From contig JAJFZO010000191.1 of the NCBI GenBank assembly GCA_021397835.1, forward strand, positions 4,407,001-4,471,000: a DNA stretch of 64,000 nt, in the 5' to 3' direction. The translations under genes were made by a program, and so were the position numbers. The notes below the pieces were generated by a model, which made no database searches, was not told where the DNA came from, and saw only the letters and a program-made list of their open reading frames with translations. Source of the stretch: Moringa oleifera. Its lineage: Eukaryota > Streptophyta > Magnoliopsida > Brassicales > Moringaceae. Positions 25,452 through 39,032 of the stretch are shown here, piece by piece (position 1 is the stretch's first letter; each line of letters starts with the position of its first letter).

Positions 25452-28400
25452 CTATAAAATTAATATAAAAATAAAAATATGTTGGAATAGTTTAGTCTCC
25501 ATTTTCAGAATCTCCATAACAGCTTCCATAAATGCCTTATTTCTTCCAAAAGTTGGTAAAGGAGTATCCTGCGGTCTCAACCTCTCTATTGTTAATCCAA
25601 GTTTTAAAAATGCTTGGAAGAACAAGAGATTACCTACTAATATCTTTTCAACATCGAAGTTGACGATCATCAAAATGACGATCATTGCATACCTACCAGG
25701 GATCATAATACCTTTCAAATCGTCTTCTGAAAATGAGATTATCTCTTTTGAATGGAGCTTCTTAGTTTTTATTTCTTCCTCCTATCATTTTCATGAATTG
25801 GCTTTCTTTTTGGCAATGGTTTTTCCATCGCATGCTAGTTGTCATAGATCGATAGACCTAAGCTAACCCAAATCTTTCTCATCTTACCCTTAAATAATCA
25901 TTGACGTGCGCCTAAGCTAACCTTCCCATGTAATGCTTACCTAAAACAAGGCTTAGGTTATCTTTAATGAAGACGATAAAATGGTAAAATACAATTTAAA
26001 ATTGATCAAATCTTCTTTAATGAGATGGTAAATTAGTTTCTGTAATTTGGTGCAGCACTGTAATCGCATCAAATTGATGTACTTTAAAAAAATTAAATTA
26101 TTTTTTAAAAGTTTTTGAATCAAATATATTTTTAAGCAATAACTTAATAAATATATAATATTATTAGAAAAAAATTATACCATTGAGAATATTTCATCAA
26201 GATCTTTAAAACGAGACTAATATTCAATATATAATTTTATTTTATTTAAATTATTATTAATAATTTATTTAATAATATTATTATATATAATATTAAAATT
26301 ATTATTTAAAAATATATAAAAAATTTTAAAATAATTTAAATTTTTGCATGAACATGATAAAAATAATTTTTTTAATTGATAACATAATACAATAAACATA
26401 ACAACATATTAACGATTATAATTTAAATTTAAATTATAATATTAATTAAAAATAAAAAAATTATTTTAAAATAAAAAATATAATAATACATAATATAATT
26501 GTTAAAGATGAACGCGATATTGATATTAATATTAAAATTTTTGGTGGTCAGCTTGGTTTTTATTTTTAGACCTATCGATCTTAGGCTTAGGTGTGGCCTT
26601 GGGCCCAAGCATTGGCTTGGTGCTTGCTGCCACTAGAATCTCCTCACGAGAGCTTTGAATTGAACCGTTTTGATAGCAAGTTTTTCACGTGCCTAAGTCA
26701 CCCTTCCTGCATACTGCCTGCCTAAAGCAAGGCTGATATGGCTAGCAAAGGAAGAACATAAGGGAGCTTAACAGAGTACAGAAGAAAATAAAGCTTTTGA
26801 AGTGACCAAAAACTTCGTTGTATCGTTTCTCTTGATTGGATGTATAAATTTGATCAATTTGAAGTGACTAGCAAAGCATCACTTTTTCAATGGACGGCTA
26901 TAATCAATTCGATCTAACGGTAGCAATTGTCTTCCTAGAAGATTCTTCTTCGTAAATGCCACAAATATCCTATCTATTCTTTTAGATATTTACATGATCT
27001 GGTCCTTCTAGAAGGTGGGCTAAAGGCCGAGTGGCCCTGCAAAACCATTTACCCCATCCTAGAGGATTCTAGATACCTTCATGCTTCCTTTGGTGTTCGG
27101 CTTCGTTTTGACATTTGGCCTTAGCGATCTTACGCTTGAGTGTGGTCGTTGGGCCTAAGCATTGAGTCTGGTTAAGAGAGCTATGACACTATTCTTCCAA
27201 GTATTACATTGATTATTTTCCTTTCACTATTACCTCCGACGGGATGAACTGGTGGGGAAGGCAAAACATGTTGTCGTTCTGCAAGTTACTATGGAGGATC
27301 AACTTTTGGCTTTTGAGATTGGGACCTCTTCTTTAGTGCTTCTCTTGGGGGATTTTCTTTGCTTATTTGTTCTCTTTTTCCATATTTCTTATGTCCACTA
27401 ACGAGAGAGATGCCCTCTGCTTGTGGGATACTCTGTTTCTTCCTTTAAATCCTGGTAACCTTTCGTGTCCTGCAAAACTTTTTCTCATCTTAGCAATTAG
27501 GATCTCACAAGGTGATCTTTTAATCCGTGGATAGTCTTGTATTATCGTCAGGCTGTTTTTTCTCAGGAAGGTCAAAGGAGTACACTCATTCTCATCTTCT
27601 TCACAATCCCTCCTTTTGGCACCGCAATGACGTGCAGAGCTTCTGCTTCTATTTTTTTTTTTTTTGCATTGTTTTCTAGGGACTTTTCTTTGTCTCGTCT
27701 CTGTGTAACTCTTACTGTGACTGCAACAACTCTAGCTTTCTCTTATTATCTTCTTTCTCGTTGATTTATTTGTCGATCCTAGTTAAGAGAGCATCCACAT
27801 AGGTGAGCAGGTTTCTTCTCAGCGCGCTGTGAAAGGAATAAGTTAGTAACCCTTCTTTGATGGTCGGAACAGTTGCCGGCTGTTTCTATTCCTTGACCTC
27901 CAAGATGACTTTGGTGAACCTCTTTATGTAATTTGTTAAAGACTCTCTTGGCTTTTGCTCGACTCAAACAGATTGGATTAATCCTTTTTTTTTTTTTTTT
28001 TAAATTGATAGTTGGTTGAGGTTAATGAAATGGTATTTGGTTGGTCTAAGTAGGCATGTATGGCAGGCTATGTAATTGGCAGTGGCCGAGAAGGTGGTGT
28101 TGACATTGGGATAGTGAGGTAATCATGGGTACGGAGGCAATATACATTTGGCTATGGAATGTTTATAAGCTAGACAAGATAGGAGAGATACCCTCTGATG
28201 AAGGAGACTACTGGTTCATGGGTGGTTTGATTAGGGACATCATCTTGATTTGTTGATGAGACTTTCGTGGAGCCATGGAGGGCTTCCTGCAGATAACGCC
28301 AATTTGATGCTATGAAAAAGCGGTAGAGAGAGGGTTGAACAAGGCTGTAGAGAGAGTAAGGGCAGTAGAATGCTTAGATAGGTTCAACTGTTAGCAATAG

Positions 28401-28700
28401 AATATTTATCTTCATGCTTGCTTTTTGCAAACTAAGAAGAAGGTGAGCATGAAATTGTCCCGTAGGATCACACTGTAATGCTTTAAGTTAATTTTCTCTT
28501 TTGGGCTTAGACATTTGATTATATGTTAGCGAACCAGAACAACTTTTAGGCTGAACGAGATAGGTTTTTTGGGCCGATGATTAATCACAAGCGGACAAGT
28601 TAAACTTGTAATGAACCTTGATTAATCAGCAATACTTATTCGTTGGCTACTAGTGGGTTTCTATTAAAAGCCTGGGTGAAGTGTCACATTCAGCTTCATG
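25452..28700 (-). mobile_element. Decayed Ty3/gypsy-type LTR retrotransposon
   Basis: On the minus strand, about 25500-25770 encodes a stretch resembling the gypsy aspartic protease region: an ISFSEDDLKGI-type segment, then VNFDVEKILVGN, then FFQAFLKLGLTIERLRPQDT. In intact elements a D(S/T)GSSAD catalytic loop sits between the last two, and here it is missing, with frame retained. Higher coordinates hold less A+T-rich DNA with broken frames that could be gag or LTR debris, including a diverged direct repeat (about 26553-26625 and 27108-27180). Boundaries, LTRs and target-site duplications could not be fixed. The element is dead. Confidence 0.55.
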
Positions 28701-29082
28701 GAGATCCAAATCTTCAATAAAAATCACACACAAAATTGTGATATTTCAAGCATGTGATGGCCTTTTTTTTTTTTTAATTATACTATTTGATGAAATGATT
28801 TCTAAACAATGTTTGATCTAAAAATTGAAAAATAAAAAAAAGAAAAATTATATAAATATAAAAAAAACATCAAATTGTATGTGATTATACTTTGAAGGCC
28901 ACCCAACAAGCAACTTGGAAGGAAACCAAAAAAGTGTCACATCCAATGGCTTCAGCCACTTGAAGATTTTAATTTCCCATTTATTTTTCCTCCCTTCATA
29001 TGTTTTTAATTGGATTCTTATCCATTTTTACATGGAAATTGATTAAATAAACATAGTTTAACTTCACTGGTAGTGCAACAAC
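28701..29082. other. Spacer before duplication copy 2
   Basis: A+T-rich sequence between the retroelement remnant and the second segmental duplication copy. Nothing recognisable. Confidence 0.5.
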
Positions 29083-32000
29083 CCGTGGGAGCATGATGGG
29101 AAATTCTATTTGCTTTACTTGTTTTGTTGGCATTTTCAAAATCATAAAATGAAAGAGACCCATGTGTTAGGGATGATACGTCTGACTATTAAATCTTATA
29201 ATTAGGGCTCTGTAATGATAGTGTTAAGGTAAAGCATATTCCAACAGAAAGGTTCTAAGGACTAAGAAAGGGAGAAATAGGTTAAGAAGGCTTTACTGAG
29301 TTGCCAACAATTTGTTTTTCTCCCCATGGGGCACAACAACTTGCATTAATCAACATTAGATCGTTAATGGGTATCATTATATTGTGATACGCTTCCCTGT
29401 TGTGCAATAAACAATGAGGTTTTTTAGGGAGGTAGTTTGCTTTCATGACCTAATTGGAACATCTTTAAATGATAATTAGGCAATAATTGGATGCAAACCA
29501 CCAATTGTCTGATTCATTCTTATTAGGCTATTATCACTTAATCATTTCAAGCTCCAAACCAAAAACATTTTATGAAAACTTTTGGCCAGTTTTTAATGAC
29601 GGAAGCTTTTCAAAGTAACCTTATTTGTTGACCCAGATCTTCTTAACCTTTAAGCTCATGAGGAGGCCGTGTGAAATTGCTGAGAAGCAAACCCATAGCA
29701 GATCGCTAACTTGATCGACCTCTGATGTTACTTATAAGCCATTCCATATATATGAGGATTAATTAACGGGACACCGGATAAGAATGCAGTGCTGAGCTCT
29801 ACATTGGAAAACCTGGCTTCAGTTATATGTTTTCCAGTTTCCCTAACAAGGTGGCATCCATCAAGCAGTGTCTGTTGCAAAGGATTGAGCAAATTCTGCA
29901 GAAGTTTGAGACTTGTTCCATCTGCACAAGAACACAGCATGTTCACTAAGTTCAACACTTGTTAAGACCTGAAAATCAATGTCACAAGGTTTAATTTGAT
30001 ATATTTTGCAGCCACATGTTCTACAAAGAGGTAAAGCCCTTCTGGTTTCAGCACCCTCTTCACGTCTGAATACAACAATCAAAGTTGCATCTTAGCAGAC
30101 TGAATCATTTTACTATTACAGTTCCAATAAGATATGACAACAAATTCAGAAATGATATCGTTTGCATAGGACAATCGAAGTAGCTACAATGTGAACTACA
30201 CAGCAGGGTAAAATGTGGATCTGTTGAAGATCTGAAGCAATAAGAATGCACCTCTGTATATTTGAAGAGAGAGCATTCCTTTCTTTTGTCCTTTTTGATA
30301 CCGAGAACTCACCTAAATTGGGATCACTTTGTGTACCCATCTCTGTATGGTAAACTTGGGAAAGAAAACTATGATCATACAAAACAACTTTCAAGAACAA
30401 CATGAGTTTTTATTTCCTGATGCTCAAACCTGAAATCTTATCCCTTGCCAATCCAGTCTAGGCCACTGAAGCAAGCCAGTGGAATGAAGATAGAGTATTC
30501 ACATAATGGTTGAATTGACACATTCGCTCTATGTTCCCAGACAATCAACGCAGATTGAAAGAATTGTCGACTTAAATGCAGCAAAAATTTTTGGTAATAT
30601 GAAAATAAAGTCAAGACTACTCAGAAAATACTCCTGGCTGACTACCAAAAATCTGGCAGAGATTCAGAAGCCACAGAATATTGATTACCCTTTAGTGTCA
30701 GATCAACATCTTTAACAGAACAGAGTACAAGTGTTCCAACAACTGCATTGACAGAAGTATCACTTACTGGTATACACTCCCCGACCTGGACAAAATCAAC
30801 ACCTTCAAAATCTAAAGAAAGACTTTACTTTCTAGTTTCACAACCATCAAGCACGTTGTATATAGGAAGTAAACAAAGTAAAGATTTTGAAAACAGTGGA
30901 AGAATAGTGAATAACAATATAGAAGTAGACTGAATGAGGAGATAAACATATGCAAGAATGTTTTCACATGACATGCAGATCTAATGAGGAAATGATTATT
31001 TGGCTGCCAATTAGATCTGTGATTCAGAAGCTCAAAGAAACATCAAATGCGTCTAATCATCCAAACAACCATTCTCATGGAGGAAATATATACGTTGTGA
31101 AAGAACTAAGTAACGAAGTCATTAATAAAACTATAATAGCAACTTAATCTTATCTCATGAATGTAGCTAACCATCCATTGATTAGAAAATATAGGTTCAG
31201 ATTTCACTCCTCATGAAACCCGTTACCTAATCGTAGGGAAAATTCTTATACTGACAATAGCTGTCCAAGCAGAAAAAATAATCACACAAAATGCACAAAT
31301 AATCATAATCATCCGTTGGGGTAAGTTTATATACTGCATGTACAAAATTAAAATTTGCAGGTGATAACCCAACATCCACTGCAGCATTCCAAGCATACTT
31401 CTCCACTTTTCTGTTTGGATCCATGCCAAGAACCTGGACATCGGTTTCCCCAGCATAGTACTTAAGATTAGGGCCTGTACCAATGCCAATCTCCATTACT
31501 TTCTTGGCCTTCCCCACCAAATTACCAAACAGCTCTTTTTTGTAGCCCGAAATCTTGCCAAAGAAAAGAAGATAGCATCCTTTTGTTAGAGTTTAAAAGA
31601 TGCATATACTCGAGGACTGAGTTATTTGCACAGCACAAATCCACAAACTTTTAATTAAAAATATGGACACTAACTTCCGCCTCATAAGATTTCAAGCATG
31701 TATTCAGAATGGAAGCATATAACTCCTCATAACAATCTGGCCTTGGAGGGTGAACTCTTCTCAGAGTATCCTATACATAACAAATACCATTTTGGGTATT
31801 TCAATCACTGCCTCTCAAATGCAGCTATATGTATCAAAAGTAGCAGATAGAATATTTCAGGATCATATGCGATGACTCCTGCCCATTTATTAGCCTCACT
31901 TGACAGAGATGTTCAACCCCAACGCTAATGTCACTGAAGAGGTAACAGTTACTTTCTTCCCCACTGTGCCAGTTTTGTCAACTAGATGGCGTCGAAAAAT

Positions 32001-32450
32001 ATGAAATTGATGTAGATTGAGTATATCTGTGAAGCCAGTAATCCTGCCTTGTTTCAATAAATCAGAAGATGACAGCAATGCCCAGAGAAAGGGGAAGAAG
32101 GAAACCTACCATATAATCAGAGGGCGGCTCAGATGCCACGGAAGGGCAAATAGGAAGCAAAGCAGCAGCAGCTGCTTAAAGAAAATATATTTCCACATAA
32201 AAAGGGCTTGCAAGCGCATGATAATTGGCGCTGGTTGCTTTGGGTTTTGATGGAAGCATGACACTTTGGAGCTGTTGTGGCTCCAGTTGGTGGCTTTTGA
32301 TGGGACGAATAGGTATTGTTGTTGAAGGAGATCAGTGAAGGCAGAGAACATGAACTGAGGATGACTTTCCTGCCAAACTCCAATGGATTCTGCTCAGAGT
32401 AACGACGATAATTGCCACGCCCACGACACTTACGAGTCTAAACTCTCACT
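29083..32450. repeat. Segmental duplication, copy 2 (with the damaged methyltransferase)
   Basis: Partner of 19356-22600, same orientation, with small insertions and deletions and scattered substitutions in exons and introns. For example, both copies share the AGTACAAGTGTTCCAACAAC stretch in exon 4. Confidence 0.85.
29728..32365 (-). pseudogene. METTL7-like methyltransferase, degenerate tandem copy
   Basis: Exon equivalents on the minus strand are 32110-32365, 31675-31770, 31335-31553, 30689-30785, 30003-30065 and 29728-29921. Exons 2, 3, 4 and 6 are intact, with motif VMEIGIGTGPNLKYY kept. Three lesions break the gene relative to copy 1. First, the ATG is replaced by GTC at 32363-32365 (an in-frame ATG lies 18 bases upstream). 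Second, a net 5-base loss in exon 1, near 32165-32200, shifts the frame and destroys the RRHFLEAAA segment, leading to a stop in exon 1. Third, the exon 5 donor GCGAAAG|GTATC became GCAAAATATATC, so translation would run into the intron and stop. Conservation of the remaining exons suggests recent inactivation, or use of a different promoter and start. Confidence 0.8.
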
Positions 32451-33654
32451 GTTATCATTGTGCCGTGGCCCGCTGAGCGGCCCGTTTACAATTCGATCTG
32501 GTCCGTTACTGTAAATGATTTTGAGCTTTGCTGCCAGCTGAGGTTGATTCATCAGTTCACTCATCCGGTCCGTCGATCTAATTAAATTCTCAGAAAAAAA
32601 TTATATAATTTATAATTACAAACAATGTTTTTCTTAAAAGAACGAATTTATATACTTATTTTTAGTATATCTAAATACCAAGGAAAATAAGGGGAAAAAT
32701 GGTTTCTTTTATCCTTTATTTTTTAAAAAATATAAATACATTTTTAGAAAGATTTATTAATTAGTTCTGAAGCAATAAAACTGATTATAAGAAAATAAAA
32801 TGAAAAATTAACTTTTTATAAAATTATAAATAAAATTAATAAGAAAAAGAAAATTAAAAAAAATGGCAGGATATTTTGGTAAATTGGGGGTTGTCTCTTG
32901 CAACCCCGGCTCTATCCAAGTAATTCGAAGCACGGCTGTCTGTCACCGACTCACAGAGAGACATTTTTTAGGCAGTCAACCGCGTAACAATCACATCTGC
33001 GTTCAGGCGAGAAGAAATACGAGGAGGGAGGCCGTTACAGTTTCCAGAAAACCAGGATCGTTAACGAACACCTACCACGGGACACGTTCTGTAGTCTTGG
33101 ATCCCTTCTCTCTTTGCATGTCCGTTTCTCTCAATTAATCACATCTGATTTTTCTCTTTATTTTTTCTTAAAGAAATCATTTTTTTTTTTACTAGGAGAT
33201 CGATTCCCATGATTTGCTAGATCTATGTTTATCTTCAAGCATCCTCCACCGATTCATTTGCAAGTCATGTTACATGGTTGATAGATTGTCGTTACCTTTA
33301 TATACTCGTATTTGTTTGCAGATCGGTGCTTGGTTCTCTTTTTTTCTTCTAGTTCGTACATATAAATTTGATCCGCTAAAGTCTCCTGTGTTTATCCTAT
33401 ATTCATTCTTCCCTGGTCATACTTGATTCACTTGTTTGAGAGAAGCTAAGTAGGGTTGCTAATTGTGGATTTCGTCATGGTTTCTCAATATGGCCGTTCT
33501 GTGTGTTGATATGGTTCTAGTTGTTTATTGTTTTTAATCTCACTAACCTGGCATTGTTGGAATTGATTCTTCTTGTTTGCAAAAATTATGTTCTGAGCTG
33601 AATTATATTGTGGCTTCAAACAACACTGAATTGTAATTGTTTTCTTTGCTGCAG
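32451..33654. other. Promoter and 5' leader region of the KH gene
   Basis: Between the methyltransferase pseudogene and the KH gene. A probable leader intron ends at TTTCTTTGCTGCAG|TTAGC, so the last leader exon starts at 33655. The upstream leader exon probably lies around 32900-33140. No protein gene is supported. Confidence 0.5.
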
Positions 33655-33707
33655 TTAGCAATTTGCTTTATAATTCAAGTATTGTTCTCATATAGTCCCT
33701 CTCAATA

Positions 33708-36293
33708 ATGGCTGGCCAGAGAAATGATTATGGTAAGAGATCTCATTTTCAATCTGATTATTCTGGCAATGGGGGAAGTAAGAGAAGAAACCCTGGTGAA
33801 GAGAATGAGCAGAATAGTATTGGGTCAGAAGATACTGTATACCGCTACTTATGCCCCATAAGAAAAATTGGAAGTGTTATTGGGCGAGGTGGTGAAATTG
33901 CTAAACAATTAAGGTCTGAAACTAGGTCAAACATGAGGATAAGCGAAACAGTACCAGGCTCTGAGGAGCGGGTTGTCACTATTTACAGTACATGTGAGGA
34001 AACTAATCCCTTTGGTGATACTGGTGAGTTTGTTTCACCTGCACAGGATGCCCTTTTCAGGGTGCATGACAGGATCATAGCAGAAGAGCTGTCTGCTGAT
34101 GAAGAATTCCAGGAGACACAAGTTACTGTGAGGATGCTTGTACCTTCAGACCAGATTGGATGTATTATTGGGAAAGGTGGACAAGTGATTCAGAATATAC
34201 GAAGTGAAACTCGTGCTCAGGTTCGCGTCCTAAGGGATGAACATTTGCCTGCTTGTGCTTTGTCTCATGACGAGCTTCTCCAGGTAGTATATATTAGTGT
34301 AACTTTTTCTTGTAGGATTTATCTTGTTATATGTTTCCATTTAGGCATCATTTAAAGAAAATTAGAATTTAAGTCATTAAATTTTTCCTAAGAGAACTGT
34401 GTACACTTGAATTGCTAATGCTGCATATGCTCTTGGAAGTTGATTTTCCCGAGCAGTGACTCCTTTGTTTATGATTGCTTCTGCTTTGTTCAATAACCTT
34501 ACCAGTGTACGTCAGTTCAGGTAGTATCAGTTTTTGTTGTGTTTGGCAATGATAAAATTTCGGTTCAAGATTAAGAAGTGAAGCCATCAACTTCCCTTAT
34601 ATTGAAGTCCAGTGAATAAATTGTAAAATCCATAACCTCTTCGGGTCTCATATTGAAAACCTGTTGACATGTTGTATGACCAAGCACATAATTGGGGACT
34701 TTGGTTCTTCTACTACTTCTCTCTTCCTCCAAATTGATCCTGTGTTCGGGATTTCAGATTACTGGAGAGCCTGCAGTCGTTAGAAAGGCTCTTTATCAAG
34801 TGGCATCTCGTCTTCATGAGAATCCATCAAGATACCAGCACCAGCTTCTGTCTTCTTCAACTAATGCATATCAACCTGTAGGACTCTTCATGAGTGCCCC
34901 ACTTATAGGTTCTTATAGCAGTTCTACCCGAAGAAATGAAGCTTCTGCAAGGGAATTTTCTCTTCGTCTGTTGTGTCCAGTTGGAAATGTTGGAGGTGTT
35001 ATTGGAAAAGGTGGTGGTATTATTAAACAGATCAGACAGGAATCTCGAGCATCTATTAAAGTTGATAGCTCAGGAGCTGAAGGAGACGATTGCATTATAT
35101 TTATATCAACAAAGGAGGTGGGAACACATTTTATTTTTCCTCTTTTCACTTTAAAGTTATTTTGAATCACCCTTCCAATTGATCATTCTACAAGGAAATT
35201 TAGAAATTTAGGAATAATATCCCTGTTCTTGATTATCCAAACATGTCCTGTTCCAGTTCTTTGAAGATCCATCACCAACAATTAATGCTGCAATGCAATT
35301 ACAACCCCGATGCAGTGAGAAAGCAGAAAAGGATTCAGGTGATTCTGTGATAACCACTCGTCTACTTGTGCCAAGCTCACAAATTGGGTGCCTTATTGGC
35401 AAAGGTGGGGCTATAATATCTGAGATGAGGAGTGTTACGAGGGCAAGCATCCGCATCCTTTCAAAGGAAAATCTGCCCAAAGTTGCATATGAAGATGAGG
35501 AGATGGTGCAGGTGAATGAATATCTAGATTTTTGCATGTGCATGTGGGTGTGTGTGTTCAGTTGAGCATGTATGTGCTAATTGGCCACTGCATTCAACTG
35601 TTGAAGTGTGACTTTCAGTTGTATTTTTCTATCCTGACCAGATCACAGGAGGTCTTGATGTTGCTAGTCATGCGCTTTCACAAGTGATGTTGCGGTTGAG
35701 GGCCAATATATTTGAAAGGGATGGAGCACTTCCACCAATTCTTCCCTACATTCCCATGTCAGTAGACATTTCCGACAGCTCAAAATATGGAAACCGAGAT
35801 AGTCAATTGCGTGGGCATGGTTCTTCATACCCAGGGGGATATAGTTCCATTGATATGCCTGCAAGTGACAACTATGGAAATTATGGTGGTTCACTGGTAA
35901 GCATGTCTTCAAATTTCATATGTATATTTGAAATCTGTATGTCCCACTGAGAAGTCATGAGAGAGTTGTTAACTAGTCATCCCTCTTATTTTAGTAATTG
36001 TTGTTATGTGCAACCTGTGCATATAGTGTTGAGTGATTATTTGGATGAATCAGATGATTAAATGATATTTCAACTGCAGTCTTATTTATAATGTCATTTG
36101 TCAGAGTGGTGGTGGAACTGTTTATGGAGCATATGGTGGCCATTCTTCTAATCGTGGGTAAGATTATATATTTCTCTTGTCAGATATCAGACTACTTCTC
36201 TTCTTCCTCATATTTCATGCCTGATGGTTGGCATCTATTACTAGGTTGTCTGGTCAGAACCCAGCTTCCCAAAGGAGAAATCATGGGTATTAA
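33708..36293 (+). CDS. Four-KH-domain RNA-binding protein (HEN4/At1g14170 type)
   Basis: Exons 33708-34283, 34758-35117, 35257-35511, 35642-35896, 36105-36157 and 36245-36293 join in frame to 515 residues. Four KH domains are marked by their GxxG loops: GRGG (about 59-62), GKGG (155-158), GKGG (275-278) and GKGG (360-363). A Gly/Tyr/Ser-rich tail ends in RRNHGY, as in related plant proteins. Such proteins bind single-stranded RNA or DNA in the nucleus and act in pre-mRNA processing; HEN4 and RCF3 are the studied relatives, and no direct role is known here. The start follows a leader intron and the ATG is the first in that exon. Introns interrupt KH2 and KH4 at the same place (Q|ITG, phase 0), pointing to duplication of a KH pair. 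Synteny suggests the At1g14170 orthologue. Confidence 0.93.
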
Positions 36294-39032
36294 TCATAAA
36301 TTACTGGTGTTACAGGTAAATCATGTTTTGCTTCTCTTGATGTTTCTATGTTTTATAGTTAACGAGAAAGTTGATCTAGCAAAGAACACACTAACACAGC
36401 CATACAATGATGGTAAATTTAACCTAGCAAAGCCATCCGTTGTTAAAATTTCTAATACACCTCTTTTTCCCTTTGTTGCATTCCATCTCCCATCTAAACA
36501 GCTACGTCCTACATATCCTGAAGCCAGCCTTTTGCCTTTTCTGATGAAGCCTCCAGCCTAGATCAGAAGATCAGATGAACCGGGTTCAGAAACTTATGCT
36601 CAACATGGCCCAACTTTTAATGATGCCTTTTTTGGTAGCCAACACTATCTAATGAGGCAGTCACCATTCAACCATCTCTGGTTTAGAGTGCCAGGAATTA
36701 TCGAGGGCCAAACAATGTGTTCCAAATGGCCAGTGCAGTCAGCATGGCTTACACGTCATGACTATGATATGTATTACCCTGTAACATGATCTATGGCCGT
36801 GATTTGTGTCTTTTTATTTATTTGGGAACTTTTCATTTGTCATGCAACCCAAGTGGTACAAGATTATTTAGTTCTTAGTCTAGTTGGGCTGAAGTACCTT
36901 AGATTTTAATGCATTTGAAATTATTGACTGCTGTAAAATGAAAATGCACTGTACAACCATCCTGTGGTAGCCAGTAGAAATTATCTCAAGTCTGTTTTCC
37001 CAAGGTCCTTCCTGTTGAATCATTATCTTTCAGTTGCATTCATATGGCTGGTCCCTTTTTTAGAAATTCTTGTGGCTTATTGATCCTCTTTTAGATAAGA
37101 AGAGCCCTCATATATTTCTCTAGCTATTTTTTAGTTTCATTTGTTAATACGATTGATATCAATTTGAGCTAGTTTACATGAACATGGGTTCAAAATAATG
37201 CTATGAGAATTTAATAAGACTGGAAACTAGCTATGAAGTCTGCAGTTTGATTATCAATTGTGGTCAGGTTAGTTTTGGAGGCTGACTTGACTTATGGAAG
37301 GGAGACACAACTGGAGCCAAGAATAATATGGGAGCAAGTTGCACAGAATCAGTTCAAAGGGTAGGCTTGCTTTCTGTTTCTTTCTTTTATGTCCCATCAG
37401 TACTTGGCCTTCAGCAAAGCGTTTTGAGCTTTCTGTGCTCTTAATTTGGCAGGTATAAGGAATCAGTGGTTTATTGGCTATTAGGAGCAGGGATAAGTTA
37501 TTTGGTGGCTCGTAAAACTGGTTGGCAACTTTTTCTGATGAATTTTGATCTGGTCTCACATGTAAGTATGATACATGTAACTAAAATAAAGAATGAGAAA
37601 AGAAAAAATGCTGTCAATTTTTGAATATGAAACCATACAAAAAATAAAAAATAAAAATAAAAAAATCATCAATTTTTTGTCTTAGTTAAAGTATATATAT
37701 ATTTTTTATCAGTACTTAAAAATATAGTACACCTTGAAAGCTCTGTAAAACTGAGGTAAAATGTGAGAAATTTGTTACCTTCATGGTTCTGTTCTGGAGC
37801 CAAATGGAGCTCAAGGATCTGGATAGGCTGCCATGATACAGGAGGAAGTTACTGATGTTTTTTTCCCAGTAAAGGGTAGTGGCTTAGATGTCTCTAAACT
37901 TGCCATATTGCTGTATTGAATGGCAGAGTTTTAATCATTTCCTTCTGTCCCCCAAAAAAGCGAAGGAAGAAAAGAAATAGTTACAATGTTATGGTAAATA
38001 ATTAATGTCTGTAAAATAGTTTGAATGCCTGATAGGACATATTATCAACTCAACTAAGCCTTGATGTTGCAGCATTTTCTTGAGTCTTTTGTGTTGGTCA
38101 ACACAATGTCCAGTGTTGCTGATTTGCTCATTTGTGTAGAATTTTCCCATTGAGATCTTTTTGGGTTGACTGGGGAGTAACTACTTATGATGAACATATT
38201 TTTAAAGGTGTTTCTTAGTTGATTATTTTCTTCTTCGCTGGAGTAACATTGTTTACTCATACAAATGCATATCTAATAAGAAACGCTGCTTAGTGTTGAA
38301 CCTCATTCGTGGATGATGCTTGGGTTTGACCCTGCCAAACTTTCATATTTGGTTTGGGACTGAATGAGTGTGATTCTGTTGATTGGCTGTGCAGATTGGA
38401 TGAGGAATCTGTTAGTATGAATTAATGGTTAAAATAAAATCCTCATTCAATGCATTGTTGCTAAGTTTGGGCAGAAATTGGGCAGGAAAGGATGCTATAA
38501 CTATTTTAATTGTTGTCAAGATTGGTTGGTAGGTTGCTCTCAAGGTTGTGTAGTTTTTATACTTTGGAAAACTCAAGCTTATCTTGTAAAAGCTCTATTA
38601 CAGTCAAGATGGCATTCTTTCCTTCTAATCTTACCTTTTTAGGTGGGGAAGTAGACTGCAGATGATTTTGAGTACCAAAACTGGAACTTAAAACCATCTT
38701 CACATTAAGATGTTGGATTGCAAGCGTACACTTGCATGCCCAAATTTTCCTCTTCCCAACCCCTGCCCCAAACCGGTTTTGGGAGAAGTTGGCTTTTCAT
38801 ATGTATTTGGGAAGAACTAATGTACATCTGACACTATTTGCAAGAGCTTGGAGGGATGTCATTGATTTGGAATATTGGGGAAGGAAAAGTTGTTTCTGTT
38901 AAGAAGGAAAAAATCAATGCTGGGCCATCAAGGATGCTGTTATATCTATGAGAAGTACAGACAAAGGCTCAGTTATTCATGTAAGTTATTTTAGCTTTTA
39001 AAAAGATCTAAACTTGATATCTATGAGAGCCA
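36294..39032. other. KH gene 3' UTR and spacer to the endosulfine gene
   Basis: The first several hundred bases are probably 3' UTR of the KH gene. The rest is unremarkable, with an A-rich simple tract near 37635-37670 and no supported gene. The KH and endosulfine genes converge here. Confidence 0.5.

Noticed and set aside
37269..37559. 96-codon minus-strand frame after the KH gene
   Set aside because: No recognisable domain; it lies in a probable 3' UTR or spacer.
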